From Streptomyces zagrosensis (GTDB lineage: Bacteria > Actinomycetota > Actinomycetes > Streptomycetales > Streptomycetaceae), in assembly GCF_014203645.1 (NCBI RefSeq), contig NZ_JACHJL010000003.1:1-64000 (forward strand): a DNA stretch of 64,000 bases, given 5' to 3'. The translations under genes were made by a program, and so were the position numbers. Shown piece by piece: positions 52,786-60,704 of this stretch; the first letter of the stretch is position 1, and the number at the start of each line of letters is the position of its first letter. Below the pieces are notes generated by a model. That model did not search any database. It had not been told where the DNA came from and worked only from the letters and a program-made list of their open reading frames with translations.

Positions 52786-53570
52786 GCTCCCTGCCCCTCG
52801 CCGTACGCGACTCGGCCACGATGCTCCGCCGCAACCTCCTGCACGCGCGGCGGTACCCGTCCCTCACCCTGAACCTGCTGCTCACGCCGATCATGCTGCT
52901 GTTGCTCTTCGTCTACATCTTCGGCGACGTGATGAGCGCGGGCATCGGCGACGGCGCGGACCGCTCCGACTACATCGCCTATCTCGTCCCGGGCATCTTG
53001 CTCATGACCATCGGCGGCACTGTGGTCGGGACCGCGGTGTCTGTCTCCAACGACATGACCGAGGGCATCATCGCCCGCTTCCGCACCATGGCGATCCACC
53101 GCGGTTCGGTGCTCGTGGGGCATGTCGTCGGCAGCGTCCTCCAGGCAATGTTGAGCGTGGTCTTGGTAGGCGTCGTCGCCGTGGCCATCGGCTTCCGGTC
53201 CACGGATGCGGGCGTCTTGGAGTGGCTGGCGGCATTCGGGCTGCTGGTGCTCTTCGCCATGGCGCTCACCTGGGTCGCGGTCGGCATGGGCCTGATCAGC
53301 CCCAATGCCGAGGCCGCCAGCAACAACGCGCTGCCGATGATCCTGCTGCCGCTCCTGTCCAGCGCCTTCGTCCCGGTGGACGCGATGCCGGGCTGGTTCC
53401 AGCCGATCGCCGAGTACCAGCCGTTCACCCCGGCCATCGAGACGCTACGCGGCCTGCTGCTCGGCACCGAGATAGGCAACAACGGGTGGCTCGCGGTCAC
53501 CTGGTGCCTCGGCCTCGCGGTGCTCGGCTACTTCTGGTCGGTCTCGAAGTTCAACCGCGACCCGAGGTAA
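52782..53570 (+). CDS. DrrB-like ABC-2 transporter permease
   Basis: 262 residues with six membrane helices: LTLNLLLTPIMLLLLFVYIFG, YLVPGILLMTIGGTVVGTAVSVSNDMTEGIIARFRTM (the conserved ABC-2 'ERE-like' segment), VVGSVLQAMLSVVLVGVVAVAIGF, WLAAFGLLVLFAMALTWVAVGMGLI, LPLLSSAFVPVDAMPGWFQPIAEYQPFTP and a final helix. Partner of the preceding ATPase. Confidence 0.94.
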   Translation: MSSLPLAVRDSATMLRRNLLHARRYPSLTLNLLLTPIMLLLLFVYIFGDVMSAGIGDGADRSDYIAYLVPGILLMTIGGTVVGTAVSVSNDMTEGIIARFRTMAIHRGSVLVGHVVGSVLQAMLSVVLVGVVAVAIGFRSTDAGVLEWLAAFGLLVLFAMALTWVAVGMGLISPNAEAASNNALPMILLPLLSSAFVPVDAMPGWFQPIAEYQPFTPAIETLRGLLLGTEIGNNGWLAVTWCLGLAVLGYFWSVSKFNRDPR

Positions 53571-53828
53571 CGATCATGACGACGCGGTAGCCCCCGCGAC
53601 TCGTCCCGCCCCAGGGCGCGTACTCCGACACCGCGTCGGCCTACGCCGCCCTGTCGGCGTGCTCGGCCCCTCCGACGAGCCCAGGTCCGGCTGCGGACAT
53701 CGTCGGCCGGAACTCGCGTCGCGCCCACAGCCGTTCGGCCAGTGTGAGCAACCGCGCCGCGGATCGCATACCAGGGGAGCGATTCGGCCCGGGCCGGACT
53801 ATCCGCAGTGGAACGGCCCGATGGCGGG

Positions 53829-54719
53829 CTACCAGTGCGCGGGCCGCGTAAGCCCCGGCGGCAGCACCGTGCGCTCGTCGCCATGCGCCGCGTTGAGCTG
53901 GGCCTGCGTGAGGAAGATCGCCCCGGTGAGATCGGCCCCGCCGAGCTTGGCATCGCGCATATCGGCGCCGATCAGGTCGGCCGCCCGCAGATCGGCACCG
54001 CTGAGATCGGCGGCGATGAGCAGCGCCCCACGCAGATTCGCGCCCCGCAGCTTGGCTCCCGTCAACCGCGCCCCAACGAGATCGGCGCCGCGGTGGTTCC
54101 TCTTGCGGCCGGGGACCTCGTTACGTACGAGCTCGCTGGTACGCAGCAGCAAGGTGTTCACGGACTGACGCAGCGCGGGAACGTCCAGCTCGGCAAGGGC
54201 CTCGGCCTCAGCACGGGTAAGCCGCTCGGTCCGGTCAAGGGCCTCCCGCAGTTCGCCGCGCAGCGAGCGTGCGGGCGTAAGGCCCAACGCCTCGGTCAGA
54301 TACCAGAGCAACTCATGCAACTGCCGCATCACCGGAAACACGCTGAACATCTGCTGCGCGGTCTCCGGAGCCTGCCGCCAGTCCCGTCCGCCAAAGGTGA
54401 CCTGGGACACCTGTTGCCCCGCGCCAAAGCAATCGAAGACCGTACAGCCGGAAAAGCCCTGGCCACGCAGGTTCGCATGGATGCCGCAGCGGAAATCGGA
54501 GCGCAGATGCGTACAGGGTTGCCCCGCGGCCTTGTCCTTCGCGAAGTCGGTAGAAGCGGCGAAGGGAAGGGCGACGCAACACAGCCCGAAGCAGTTCCCA
54601 CAGTCGGCCCGCAGGGCACTGCCAGCCCCACCCGAAGCGCCAGCCTCCGCCGGTTCGGCGGAAACGCCATGGCGCCCCGAGTCGCCGGGGGCGGACGGTG
54701 CGTCGTGCTGCTGTGACAA
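53829..54719 (-). CDS. Cys-rich pentapeptide-repeat protein
   Basis: 296 residues. The N-terminal ~110 contain a cysteine set (CGNCFGLCC, PCTH, RCGIH, GCTVFDCFG) that resembles the YkgJ-type Zn/Fe-S-binding pattern. The central part is helical, and about residues 205-275 consist of A-(D/N)-L-x-x pentapeptide repeats (GADLVGARLTGAKLRGANLRGALL), forming a right-handed quadrilateral helix. Cys-cluster plus pentapeptide repeat is a recognised actinobacterial architecture. Function unknown; it lies about 0.8 kb from the CDPS cassette on the opposite strand. Confidence 0.88.
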   Translation of the reverse strand: MSQQHDAPSAPGDSGRHGVSAEPAEAGASGGAGSALRADCGNCFGLCCVALPFAASTDFAKDKAAGQPCTHLRSDFRCGIHANLRGQGFSGCTVFDCFGAGQQVSQVTFGGRDWRQAPETAQQMFSVFPVMRQLHELLWYLTEALGLTPARSLRGELREALDRTERLTRAEAEALAELDVPALRQSVNTLLLRTSELVRNEVPGRKRNHRGADLVGARLTGAKLRGANLRGALLIAADLSGADLRAADLIGADMRDAKLGGADLTGAIFLTQAQLNAAHGDERTVLPPGLTRPAHW

Positions 54720-55509
54720 CGTGGGTGCTCTCCTACCAGGAACGTCTGGTGCGCCCTAGCCCGCTAGACGGGAAGCGGCCCGCTGGGTGGGCCGCATCGA
54801 TCGGGCAGTGCCTATTGTCCCCCGCGCCGACGTGGCGGCCGACCCACGGGTGGCGTCAGTCGGTCCATCGCCTCCAGAAGCGCGGCGGCCCGCCCGCGAT
54901 CCCGGCGGCTGCCGGAACCTCGGGCGAAATGATCGCGTGGGTAGCCAGCGCCGTGGCCGTGCGGGAGAAGTGACGTTCCCGGAATCGTCGTAGTGGCCAC
55001 GACCTCTCCGTCGCGGGCGTTCATAGCGGCTGCGAAGGCTGCGAAGGCTGGGGTGTTCGACGCGCTCGTTCCCATCGGGTGGGGAGGGGCGGTGTGCCTG
55101 GCGTGCCGCCTCCGTGAGGTAGCGATGATGACTGCTCCCTAGCGGGACCGCTTCGAGCGCTGTGGTTCTGGGTGGGCGTCAGCGCGGGGGGACGTCGATG
55201 GTTACCCCTGAGCTCGCTGAGGCTGTTTATTTCGCAGTTCAAGGCGGACGGGTTCATCCGCCTTTCCTGGTCCGCCGGATAGCCGACCGCGCAATGCTTT
55301 TGCAGGCGGTGCGCTGGCAAGGGAGACTCATAAACAGTTAATCACTCTTTACGATCAACCGATCTTTAGGGGCTGCCCCGGGCTTGTTTGGTGCGCTGCC
55401 TCGTTGTGCGTGCTCCCTCGCGCCGTTGTGGTGACGGCGCTTTCCGCTGTGCAATCAAACCGGTCGCCTCGACCGTTGGTGACCTGCGGGCAAGGTTCCG
55501 AGGGGGGAC
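54720..55509. other. 790-bp region without a supported gene upstream of the CDPS cassette
   Basis: I see no convincing frame here, though a short GTG-started frame of ~50 codons (54990-55141) has some coding character. The last 200 bp are distinctly AT-rich compared with the window (55225-55375, including AAACAGTTAATCACTCTTTACG), the likely promoter region for the cassette. The change in composition fits a horizontally acquired island. Confidence 0.55.
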
Positions 55510-56226
55510 ATGGTAGACGGCATCCGCATGGCTCTCGCCGCCGTGTGCGGTCTGTGTTGGACCGTGGCATATGTGCTTGCGATTCGGGTGGGCGTTCGAG
55601 ATAAGACCTATGCCATTCCGGTCGTGGCACTGGCGATGAACATCTGCTGGGAATTCCAGTTCGTCTTCTTCCGGTCCTCCGACCATATGTCCGGCAGCAA
55701 CTCGAACGTAGACGAAGCTGAAATCCTCATCGGCGTGGTGTGGCTCATTATTGACTGTGGGTTGCTCTATACCGTCCTGCGCTTCGGCCCCAGTGAATTC
55801 CCCTACCTACAGCCGCGCGTGTTCTACGCTGGCTTTATCGGCGTGCTGGGCCTGGCATATGCGGGGATCGAAATCCTGTCCCGGGAGTTCGACGACGGGG
55901 ACGTGGTCCTCACCAGCTTCGGCATGAACGTGGCCATGTCCGGGCTATTCCTGGCGATGCTGGCCTCCCGTAGATCCAGTCACGGCCAGTCGATGGGTAT
56001 CGCCGTTGCGAAGCTGGTCGGCACCGCGGCCACCTGCCTGGCCTGGTTCTTCGATACCTCGGTCTACCCGGGCCCGTGGCTGCCCTACTGCACGGTGGCC
56101 TGCGTGTCGCTGGACATCGCGTATGTGCTGGCACTCGCCACCGTTATGCGTAAGGAGAAAGAGCGCGGTCGGAGTACCGGCAACCAGTTTGAGCGCAGGG
56201 ACCTCGAAAGGAACGCTTCGCTGTGA
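55510..56226 (+). CDS. dmtA: membrane-bound terpene cyclase (Pyr4/DmtA type)
   Basis: 238 residues with seven membrane helices and the Pyr4-family acid residues: Glu48 in MNICWEFQF and Asp202 in CVSLDIAYV of the last helix, corresponding to the two catalytic acids of fungal Pyr4. No DXDD motif. Bacterial relatives (DmtA) cyclise a farnesyl-DKP to a drimane. GAGGGGGG lies just before the ATG. Its stop overlaps the CDPS GTG (GTGA). First gene of the cassette. Confidence 0.88.
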   Translation: MVDGIRMALAAVCGLCWTVAYVLAIRVGVRDKTYAIPVVALAMNICWEFQFVFFRSSDHMSGSNSNVDEAEILIGVVWLIIDCGLLYTVLRFGPSEFPYLQPRVFYAGFIGVLGLAYAGIEILSREFDDGDVVLTSFGMNVAMSGLFLAMLASRRSSHGQSMGIAVAKLVGTAATCLAWFFDTSVYPGPWLPYCTVACVSLDIAYVLALATVMRKEKERGRSTGNQFERRDLERNASL

Positions 56227-56924
56227 CGAATACGCACCCTCCGGCGGTCGTGCCCAAGTTCATCGCCGAACCCTTGACGGAGAACTGCCGAACCGTCTGC
56301 TCTAGAGGCGAACACGTCCTCATCGGGGTATCTCCAGGAAACAGTTATTTCAGCCCGCAAAGACTCACCGAACTGCTGAGTTGGGCCGCTTCGCTGTTCC
56401 GGCGAATCGACGTCATGATCCCTGACTCCGCTCAAGTACATACCTGGCTGGCGCTCGGTTACGCGGCCAACCGAGCGCGGCGCAAGGCTTATGGAGAGGG
56501 GTCACGTCTCTTCAACCGGGCCACCCGTGCTTGGGAGGCTGTCGAAGCACCCGGGGTGGCATTGCAACTGCACCGACTGTCTGAGATTGAGACCAGGCCT
56601 GCATACCAGGCCCTGCTGCGAGAGAGCGAAGAGGCCATCGCGGGCGACACCGACACACGCGAGAGCTACGGTCAGGCGGTGCGGCAGGTGTTGCGGAATC
56701 ATCTACACGGAGCCGAGCCCACGGCCGCGCAGACCGAGCAGGCCGCGCGGTATCTGATCGCCGAAACGCCCTTTCTGATCAATACGCCCAAGATCATCGG
56801 CGTGGAGAGCTCCACCGCGGTCTATCAGCACCGAGTGGCGTTCATTGACCGCATCTACGCCGGAAAAACCTCCCTGTACAAGGCCGACCAGCAGGCGTTC
56901 GTCGTCGCCCGGCCCGCGGCATGA
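56223..56924 (+). CDS. dmtB: tRNA-dependent cyclodipeptide synthase
   Basis: 233 residues from GTG 56223. The signature GVSPGNSYFS places the catalytic Ser at 37, as in AlbC, with Asn40 of the NYH subfamily. Y177 and E181 (RYLIAETPF) match AlbC Y178/E182, and Y201 is followed by Gln-His instead of directly by His. The fold is a class Ic aaRS-like Rossmann unit that takes two aminoacyl-tRNAs and makes a diketopiperazine. By analogy with the dmt systems one residue is expected to be Trp; that is inferred. Overlaps both neighbours by 4 nt. Confidence 0.92.
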   Translation: MTNTHPPAVVPKFIAEPLTENCRTVCSRGEHVLIGVSPGNSYFSPQRLTELLSWAASLFRRIDVMIPDSAQVHTWLALGYAANRARRKAYGEGSRLFNRATRAWEAVEAPGVALQLHRLSEIETRPAYQALLRESEEAIAGDTDTRESYGQAVRQVLRNHLHGAEPTAAQTEQAARYLIAETPFLINTPKIIGVESSTAVYQHRVAFIDRIYAGKTSLYKADQQAFVVARPAA

Positions 56925-57841
56925 CGCCAGCGCAGGAACTAGACGCGGCGGACGTACGCGATCCGCGCCTGCGCGAGGCGTACGCCCTGTGCGAGACGAT
57001 CCTCCAACACGACAACCACGCCTCACACACCTGGATGCGGGGCCAACTCCAGCCGGGGAGTCGCCCCTACTGGGACGCTATGATCGCCTTCTGTGGGTAC
57101 GCCGACGATCTGGCCGATGCGCTGGACGTCCCCTTGGCCGAACGGATTCGGCGCTACGACGCGTTCACTCACACGTTCTTCCGCATGCTGCACAACGCGA
57201 GCGTCCCCGTGCCCCGATCCGGTCCCGATGAGGCCCACGCCGAAGGTGAACGGGCATACCTCGTCTCGCTGGCCTTCTGCGACTTCGTCCACACGTGGCA
57301 CCTGAGCGAGGCGGGCATCCGACAGGCAAGCCAGGCCCTGCGGACGGACATGAGCACGGAAGCGTACGACACGCTGACCGCGTTGGAGCGCTACATGCAC
57401 GGCGTCAGTGGCGAGCCCGCACGCTGGCTCGCCGCTCTGCTCGGGCCACGCGGGCAGACCCCGGGCGATGGCGCCGCGAACGCGGCGACGGCTTGGAGCT
57501 TCGGCCTGCAAACGCTCGACTTCGTCCTCGACCTTGAGGAGGACGTGCGATTGGGCAAGCTCTACGTTCCCCTCGACGATCTGCGTCAGTGCGGCCTCCA
57601 GCGCGCCGACATGGAACGGGCGGTCGCCGCTCGCGAGTCCCCGCAGGCCCTGCGTGATGTGGTCGCGTGTCAACTGGTCCGAGTACGCCGCTACTTCACC
57701 GCCGCTGAGCGGTGGATGGACAGCACCCGCCCGCTGGGATGGGAGGCCATTCGGGAATCCCTCATCGAGGGCTGGGCGACCGTTGATCGCATAGCACGCA
57801 GCGGTCACGACATCTTCGCCGTGACTGCGGAGCCGACGTAG
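56921..57841 (+). CDS. dmtC: squalene/phytoene-synthase-like indole prenyltransferase (DmtC type)
   Basis: 306 residues. Two Asp-rich motifs define the family: D62-D63-x2-D66 (CGYADDLADALD) and the second motif in LDFVLDLEEDVRLGKLYVPLDDL. The family normally condenses two prenyl diphosphates, but the DmtC subgroup adds farnesyl to the indole of a Trp-containing diketopiperazine. Position next to a CDPS and a DmtA-type cyclase supports that role. A strong 14-bp hairpin terminator follows. Confidence 0.88.
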   Translation: MTPAQELDAADVRDPRLREAYALCETILQHDNHASHTWMRGQLQPGSRPYWDAMIAFCGYADDLADALDVPLAERIRRYDAFTHTFFRMLHNASVPVPRSGPDEAHAEGERAYLVSLAFCDFVHTWHLSEAGIRQASQALRTDMSTEAYDTLTALERYMHGVSGEPARWLAALLGPRGQTPGDGAANAATAWSFGLQTLDFVLDLEEDVRLGKLYVPLDDLRQCGLQRADMERAVAARESPQALRDVVACQLVRVRRYFTAAERWMDSTRPLGWEAIRESLIEGWATVDRIARSGHDIFAVTAEPT

Positions 57842-57872
57842 CAACCGCGCCCATCCCCTCCGCAACACCTGC

Positions 57873-57910
57873 CACTGCGCCCCCGGCACGCCTCCCCCGG
57901 GGGCGCAGTG
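57873..57910. terminator. strong hairpin after the CDPS cassette
   Basis: CACTGCGCCCCCGG (57873-57886) and CCGGGGGCGCAGTG (57897-57910) form a perfect 14-bp stem with a 10-nt loop, 31 nt past the stop. It separates the cassette from the convergent GNAT gene at 58030. Confidence 0.85.
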
Positions 57911-58029
57911 CTGTCTCGCTAGGCAATCCCTACACCCCGCCCGAGCCCGCCCCCGCTCCATCCCCGTAAGTCACCGTAAGTCCGTGCATGTTCCTGTACG
58001 TCCCGCCCTCGCCCGTGACCCGCGCTCTG

Positions 58030-58893
58030 CTATGACCCGTATTCGTACGGTGTCGTCGTGCTCAAGTGGGTGAAGCCCAGCCTGGCCAGGATGGGGCGGC
58101 TGTCGTCGGATGCGTCAACCTGGAGATAGCGGTAGCCGCGCTCGGCGGCCAGGCGGGCGCGGTGCGCGATCAGGGCGCGGTAAATGCCTCGGCCGCGCCA
58201 GGCGGCCACGGTGCCACCGCCCCACAGGCCGGCGAAATCGGTGCCGGGGTAGAACTCCATGCGCGCCGCGCATACCGGCTCATCGCCGGCCATGACGAGG
58301 AAGGCGGCCATCGCGTCGGTGCCGGCTGCCAGTTGTTCGAGGATGCGGTTGCCGAGGCGGGTCGCGTCCGTCCCGAACGCCTGCTCGTGGACCTTCGCCA
58401 TGAGGTGCACATCGGCCGCGTCGCGTACAGGGCGCAGTACGACGCCGTCCGGCAGCCGGGCGTCGGTCGGTAGCGCGCCGATCTCCGCCACCATCAGCGC
58501 CTCCGCGGGTTCGGCTGTGAAACCCGCCGCTACCAGCCGCTTCGCGAGATCGGCCGGTTCGTCGTGCGCGTACAGCTTCCACTCGAAGGCGTGGCCAAGG
58601 GCACCGAAGTGCCGCACCTGCTCCGCGATGGCCGCGTCGGCGGAGTGCTGGTCGAGCCGCGACCAGAGCACGCCGTTCCAGCCATCGGCGGTGCTGGTCT
58701 GCCGTACGACGTCACCCACTCGCTCGACCCGGGCCCCGGGGCCATCGGGCGGCACGCTCTCCCTAAGCTGCCGGTCGAACTCCGCCAGCATGCGGGCGCG
58801 CCCCACCGCGCGGTCCTCGGGGGCCGCCTCCGGCGCGGGGTTCGTACTGTTGGGCGCGCCGTGCTGAGCAGGGTGCGCCTTACCGTGATCCAT
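58030..58893 (-). CDS. GNAT-family acetyltransferase
   Basis: 287 residues from ATG 58893 (an ATG 12 codons upstream is less likely). The C-terminal half is a full GNAT domain (ARMEFYPGTDFAGLWGGGTVAAWRGRGIYRALIAHRARLAAERGYRYLQVDASDDSRPILARLGFTHL). The N-terminal half has no recognised motif. Divergent from thrS2 by a 164-nt gap that carries the leader peptide. Substrate unknown. Confidence 0.88.
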   Translation of the reverse strand: MDHGKAHPAQHGAPNSTNPAPEAAPEDRAVGRARMLAEFDRQLRESVPPDGPGARVERVGDVVRQTSTADGWNGVLWSRLDQHSADAAIAEQVRHFGALGHAFEWKLYAHDEPADLAKRLVAAGFTAEPAEALMVAEIGALPTDARLPDGVVLRPVRDAADVHLMAKVHEQAFGTDATRLGNRILEQLAAGTDAMAAFLVMAGDEPVCAARMEFYPGTDFAGLWGGGTVAAWRGRGIYRALIAHRARLAAERGYRYLQVDASDDSRPILARLGFTHLSTTTPYEYGS

Positions 58894-59057
58894 GCGGCAC
58901 ACTCCAGCACCGGCCACCGCGTTTAGCAACGGCGTTTCCTGCGAGGCGAGGCGAGGCAGAGCAGGGCGGGGCAGGGCGAGGAGGGGCAGGAGCAGGTACG
59001 GAGCCGCCCGGATAATTCGCGGGAGGTCGCCGGTTGCCCTCTGTTACGGTCTTCGGC

Positions 59058-59108
59058 ATGAAGCGCGCTGCCAGCACGACGACGCCGGAGAGTGTCCCGG
59101 CGCGCTGA
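59058..59108 (+). CDS. Thr-rich leader peptide of the ThrRS gene
   Basis: A 16-residue frame, MKRAASTTTPESVPAR, with three consecutive Thr (ACG) codons. TACGGT ends 7 nt before the ATG, so the transcript is probably leaderless. The stop is followed by a terminator hairpin. Runs of codons for the amino acid of the downstream enzyme are the mark of ribosome-mediated attenuation. Confidence 0.7.
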   Translation: MKRAASTTTPESVPAR

Positions 59109-59124
59109 CCGTTGTTGTGAGTCA

Positions 59125-59152
59125 AAGCCCCGGGGCGAGTGCCCCGGGGCTT
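59125..59152 (+). terminator. attenuator hairpin before thrS2
   Basis: AAGCCCCGGGGC (59125-59136) and GCCCCGGGGCTT (59141-59152) form a perfect 12-bp stem around GAGT. It lies between the Thr-leader stop and the synthetase. A second hairpin (CCCGGCC-GGT-GGCCGGG) follows at about 59166-59182, near the ribosome-binding site. Confidence 0.75.
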
Positions 59153-59218
59153 CGCCGTGGGGTGTCCCGGCCGGTGGCCGGGGCGGTCACTCGCCCGATG
59201 ACCTGCGAGGAGCCCCCC

Positions 59219-60436
59219 GTGCATGATCACCGCAAGCTCGGCCGCGAGCTGAACCTCTTTGACACCGATCCGCTGATCGGCGCCGGGTTGCCGTACTGGC
59301 TGCCCGATGGCGCGACCGTACGGCACGCTCTGGAGGAGTACATCCGCGGTGCCGAACGGCGGGCGGGCTACCGGCACGTGTACTCGCCGGTGCTCGGCAA
59401 GCGGGAGCTGTACGAGATCTCCGGCCACTGGTCGCACTACAGCGACCACATGTTCCCGCCGATGGACGTCGGCGGTGAGCAGATCGTGCTGCGGCCGAGC
59501 TTGTGCCCGCACCATGCGCTGATCTACCGATCGCGCTCCCACAGCTATCGTGAACTACCGCTGCGAATGGCCGAGTTGGGTGGCATGTACCGCTCGGAGC
59601 TGTCCGGTGTGCTCGGTGGACTCACCCGGGTCCGCGCCATCCACCTCAACGACGCGCACATCTTCTGCACCCTGGACCAGGTGGCCGACGAGGCGCAGGC
59701 GGCCCTGTCGATGATCCGCCGCGCGTACGAGGTGCTCGGCATCACCGCGACCCGATACCGCCTCTCCCTCCCCGGCCCTGGCGGGAAGTACGTCGCTGCG
59801 CCGGAGCTGTGGCAGCGGGCCACCGCCCTGTTGCGCGATGTGCTCGACCGTTCGGGTCTGCCGTACGAGCAGGCCCCGGGGGAGGCCGCGTTCTACGGGC
59901 CCAAGATCGATGTCCAGATCTCCGATGGAGCCGGCCGCGAATCGACCCTGTCCACCGTCCAGGTCGACTTCCACCAGCCCGAACAATTCGATGTGCACTA
60001 CATCGGCGCGGACGGTGGCAAGCACCGACCGGTCATGGTGCACCGCAGCATCATCGGCAGTGTCGAGCGGGCCGTGGCCCATCTCATCGAGGAGCACGGC
60101 GGCGCGTTCCCCGCCTGGCTCGCTCCCACCCAATTGGTCATTCTTCCGATCTCCGAGGGCGAGATGCCGCATGCCGCAGCATTCGCCCAGCGGTGTACCG
60201 ACCGCGGACTACGGGCCGACATCGCGGGTCCTGAACGCGGCACCTTGGGCGCCCGCATTCGAGAGGCCCGACTGGTGCCGTACCAAGCCGTCATCGGCGC
60301 GAGAGAAGCTGCCCATGACCACGTTGCCCTGCGCCTACGGGATGGCCGGCGCCTTGACCCGCAGCCCGCTGCCGAGGCCATGGCCAGCATGGTCGCCCGT
60401 GTCGAGGCGTACAGCACCGGGCTATGGGAAGGGTGA
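59219..60436 (+). CDS. thrS2: short threonyl-tRNA synthetase lacking N-terminal editing domains
   Basis: 405 residues from GTG 59219 (GAGGAG upstream). Class II motif 2 is MYRSELSGVLGGLTRVRAIHLNDAHIFC, and motif 3 is HRSIIGSVERAVAHLIEEHGG. The Zn ligands of ThrRS (C in RPSLCPHHAL, H in NDAHIFC, H in MVHRSI) are all present. The protein starts at the catalytic domain, missing the TGS and editing domains of the ~650-residue form. This matches the second ThrRS of streptomycetes. The Thr leader suggests induction by threonine starvation; it might also serve resistance. Confidence 0.93.
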   Translation: MHDHRKLGRELNLFDTDPLIGAGLPYWLPDGATVRHALEEYIRGAERRAGYRHVYSPVLGKRELYEISGHWSHYSDHMFPPMDVGGEQIVLRPSLCPHHALIYRSRSHSYRELPLRMAELGGMYRSELSGVLGGLTRVRAIHLNDAHIFCTLDQVADEAQAALSMIRRAYEVLGITATRYRLSLPGPGGKYVAAPELWQRATALLRDVLDRSGLPYEQAPGEAAFYGPKIDVQISDGAGRESTLSTVQVDFHQPEQFDVHYIGADGGKHRPVMVHRSIIGSVERAVAHLIEEHGGAFPAWLAPTQLVILPISEGEMPHAAAFAQRCTDRGLRADIAGPERGTLGARIREARLVPYQAVIGAREAAHDHVALRLRDGRRLDPQPAAEAMASMVARVEAYSTGLWEG

Positions 60437-60704
60437 CCGGCGCGCAACCGCACCGCACAGCGCATCGGCGCGCACCGCACCGCACCGCACAGCACAGCGC
60501 ATCGGTGCGTAACGCGCCGCACCTACCGCGCGACCAGCCCCACCGCACCGTGGCGCCACCGCACCTCCACGTAACGAAGGGCCCGTATCCGCCGGTTGCG
60601 GACGCGGGCCCTTCGCGTAACGCGGGCCCTTCGCGTAACGGCGGCGCACGGTGGGGACTTCGCGCTGCCGCGCGCCCCTTCCCGCCACCGCGTGCGTTAC
60701 TTCA
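60437..60704. other. intergenic region with ACCGCACC repeats and terminator
   Basis: Contains several CACCGCACCGCAC-type repeats (60443-60530). Next is a hairpin whose 18-nt arms 60575-60592 (CGAAGGGCCCGTATCCGC) and 60598-60615 pair at 16 positions, probably ending thrS2. The 18-bp unit GCGGGCCCTTCGCGTAAC is duplicated in tandem at 60604 and 60622. Confidence 0.75.

Noticed and set aside
54698..54973. Small plus-strand frame of 91 codons past the pentapeptide gene
   Set aside because: It begins inside the divergent gene's 5' end, has no ribosome-binding site and no recognisable sequence.
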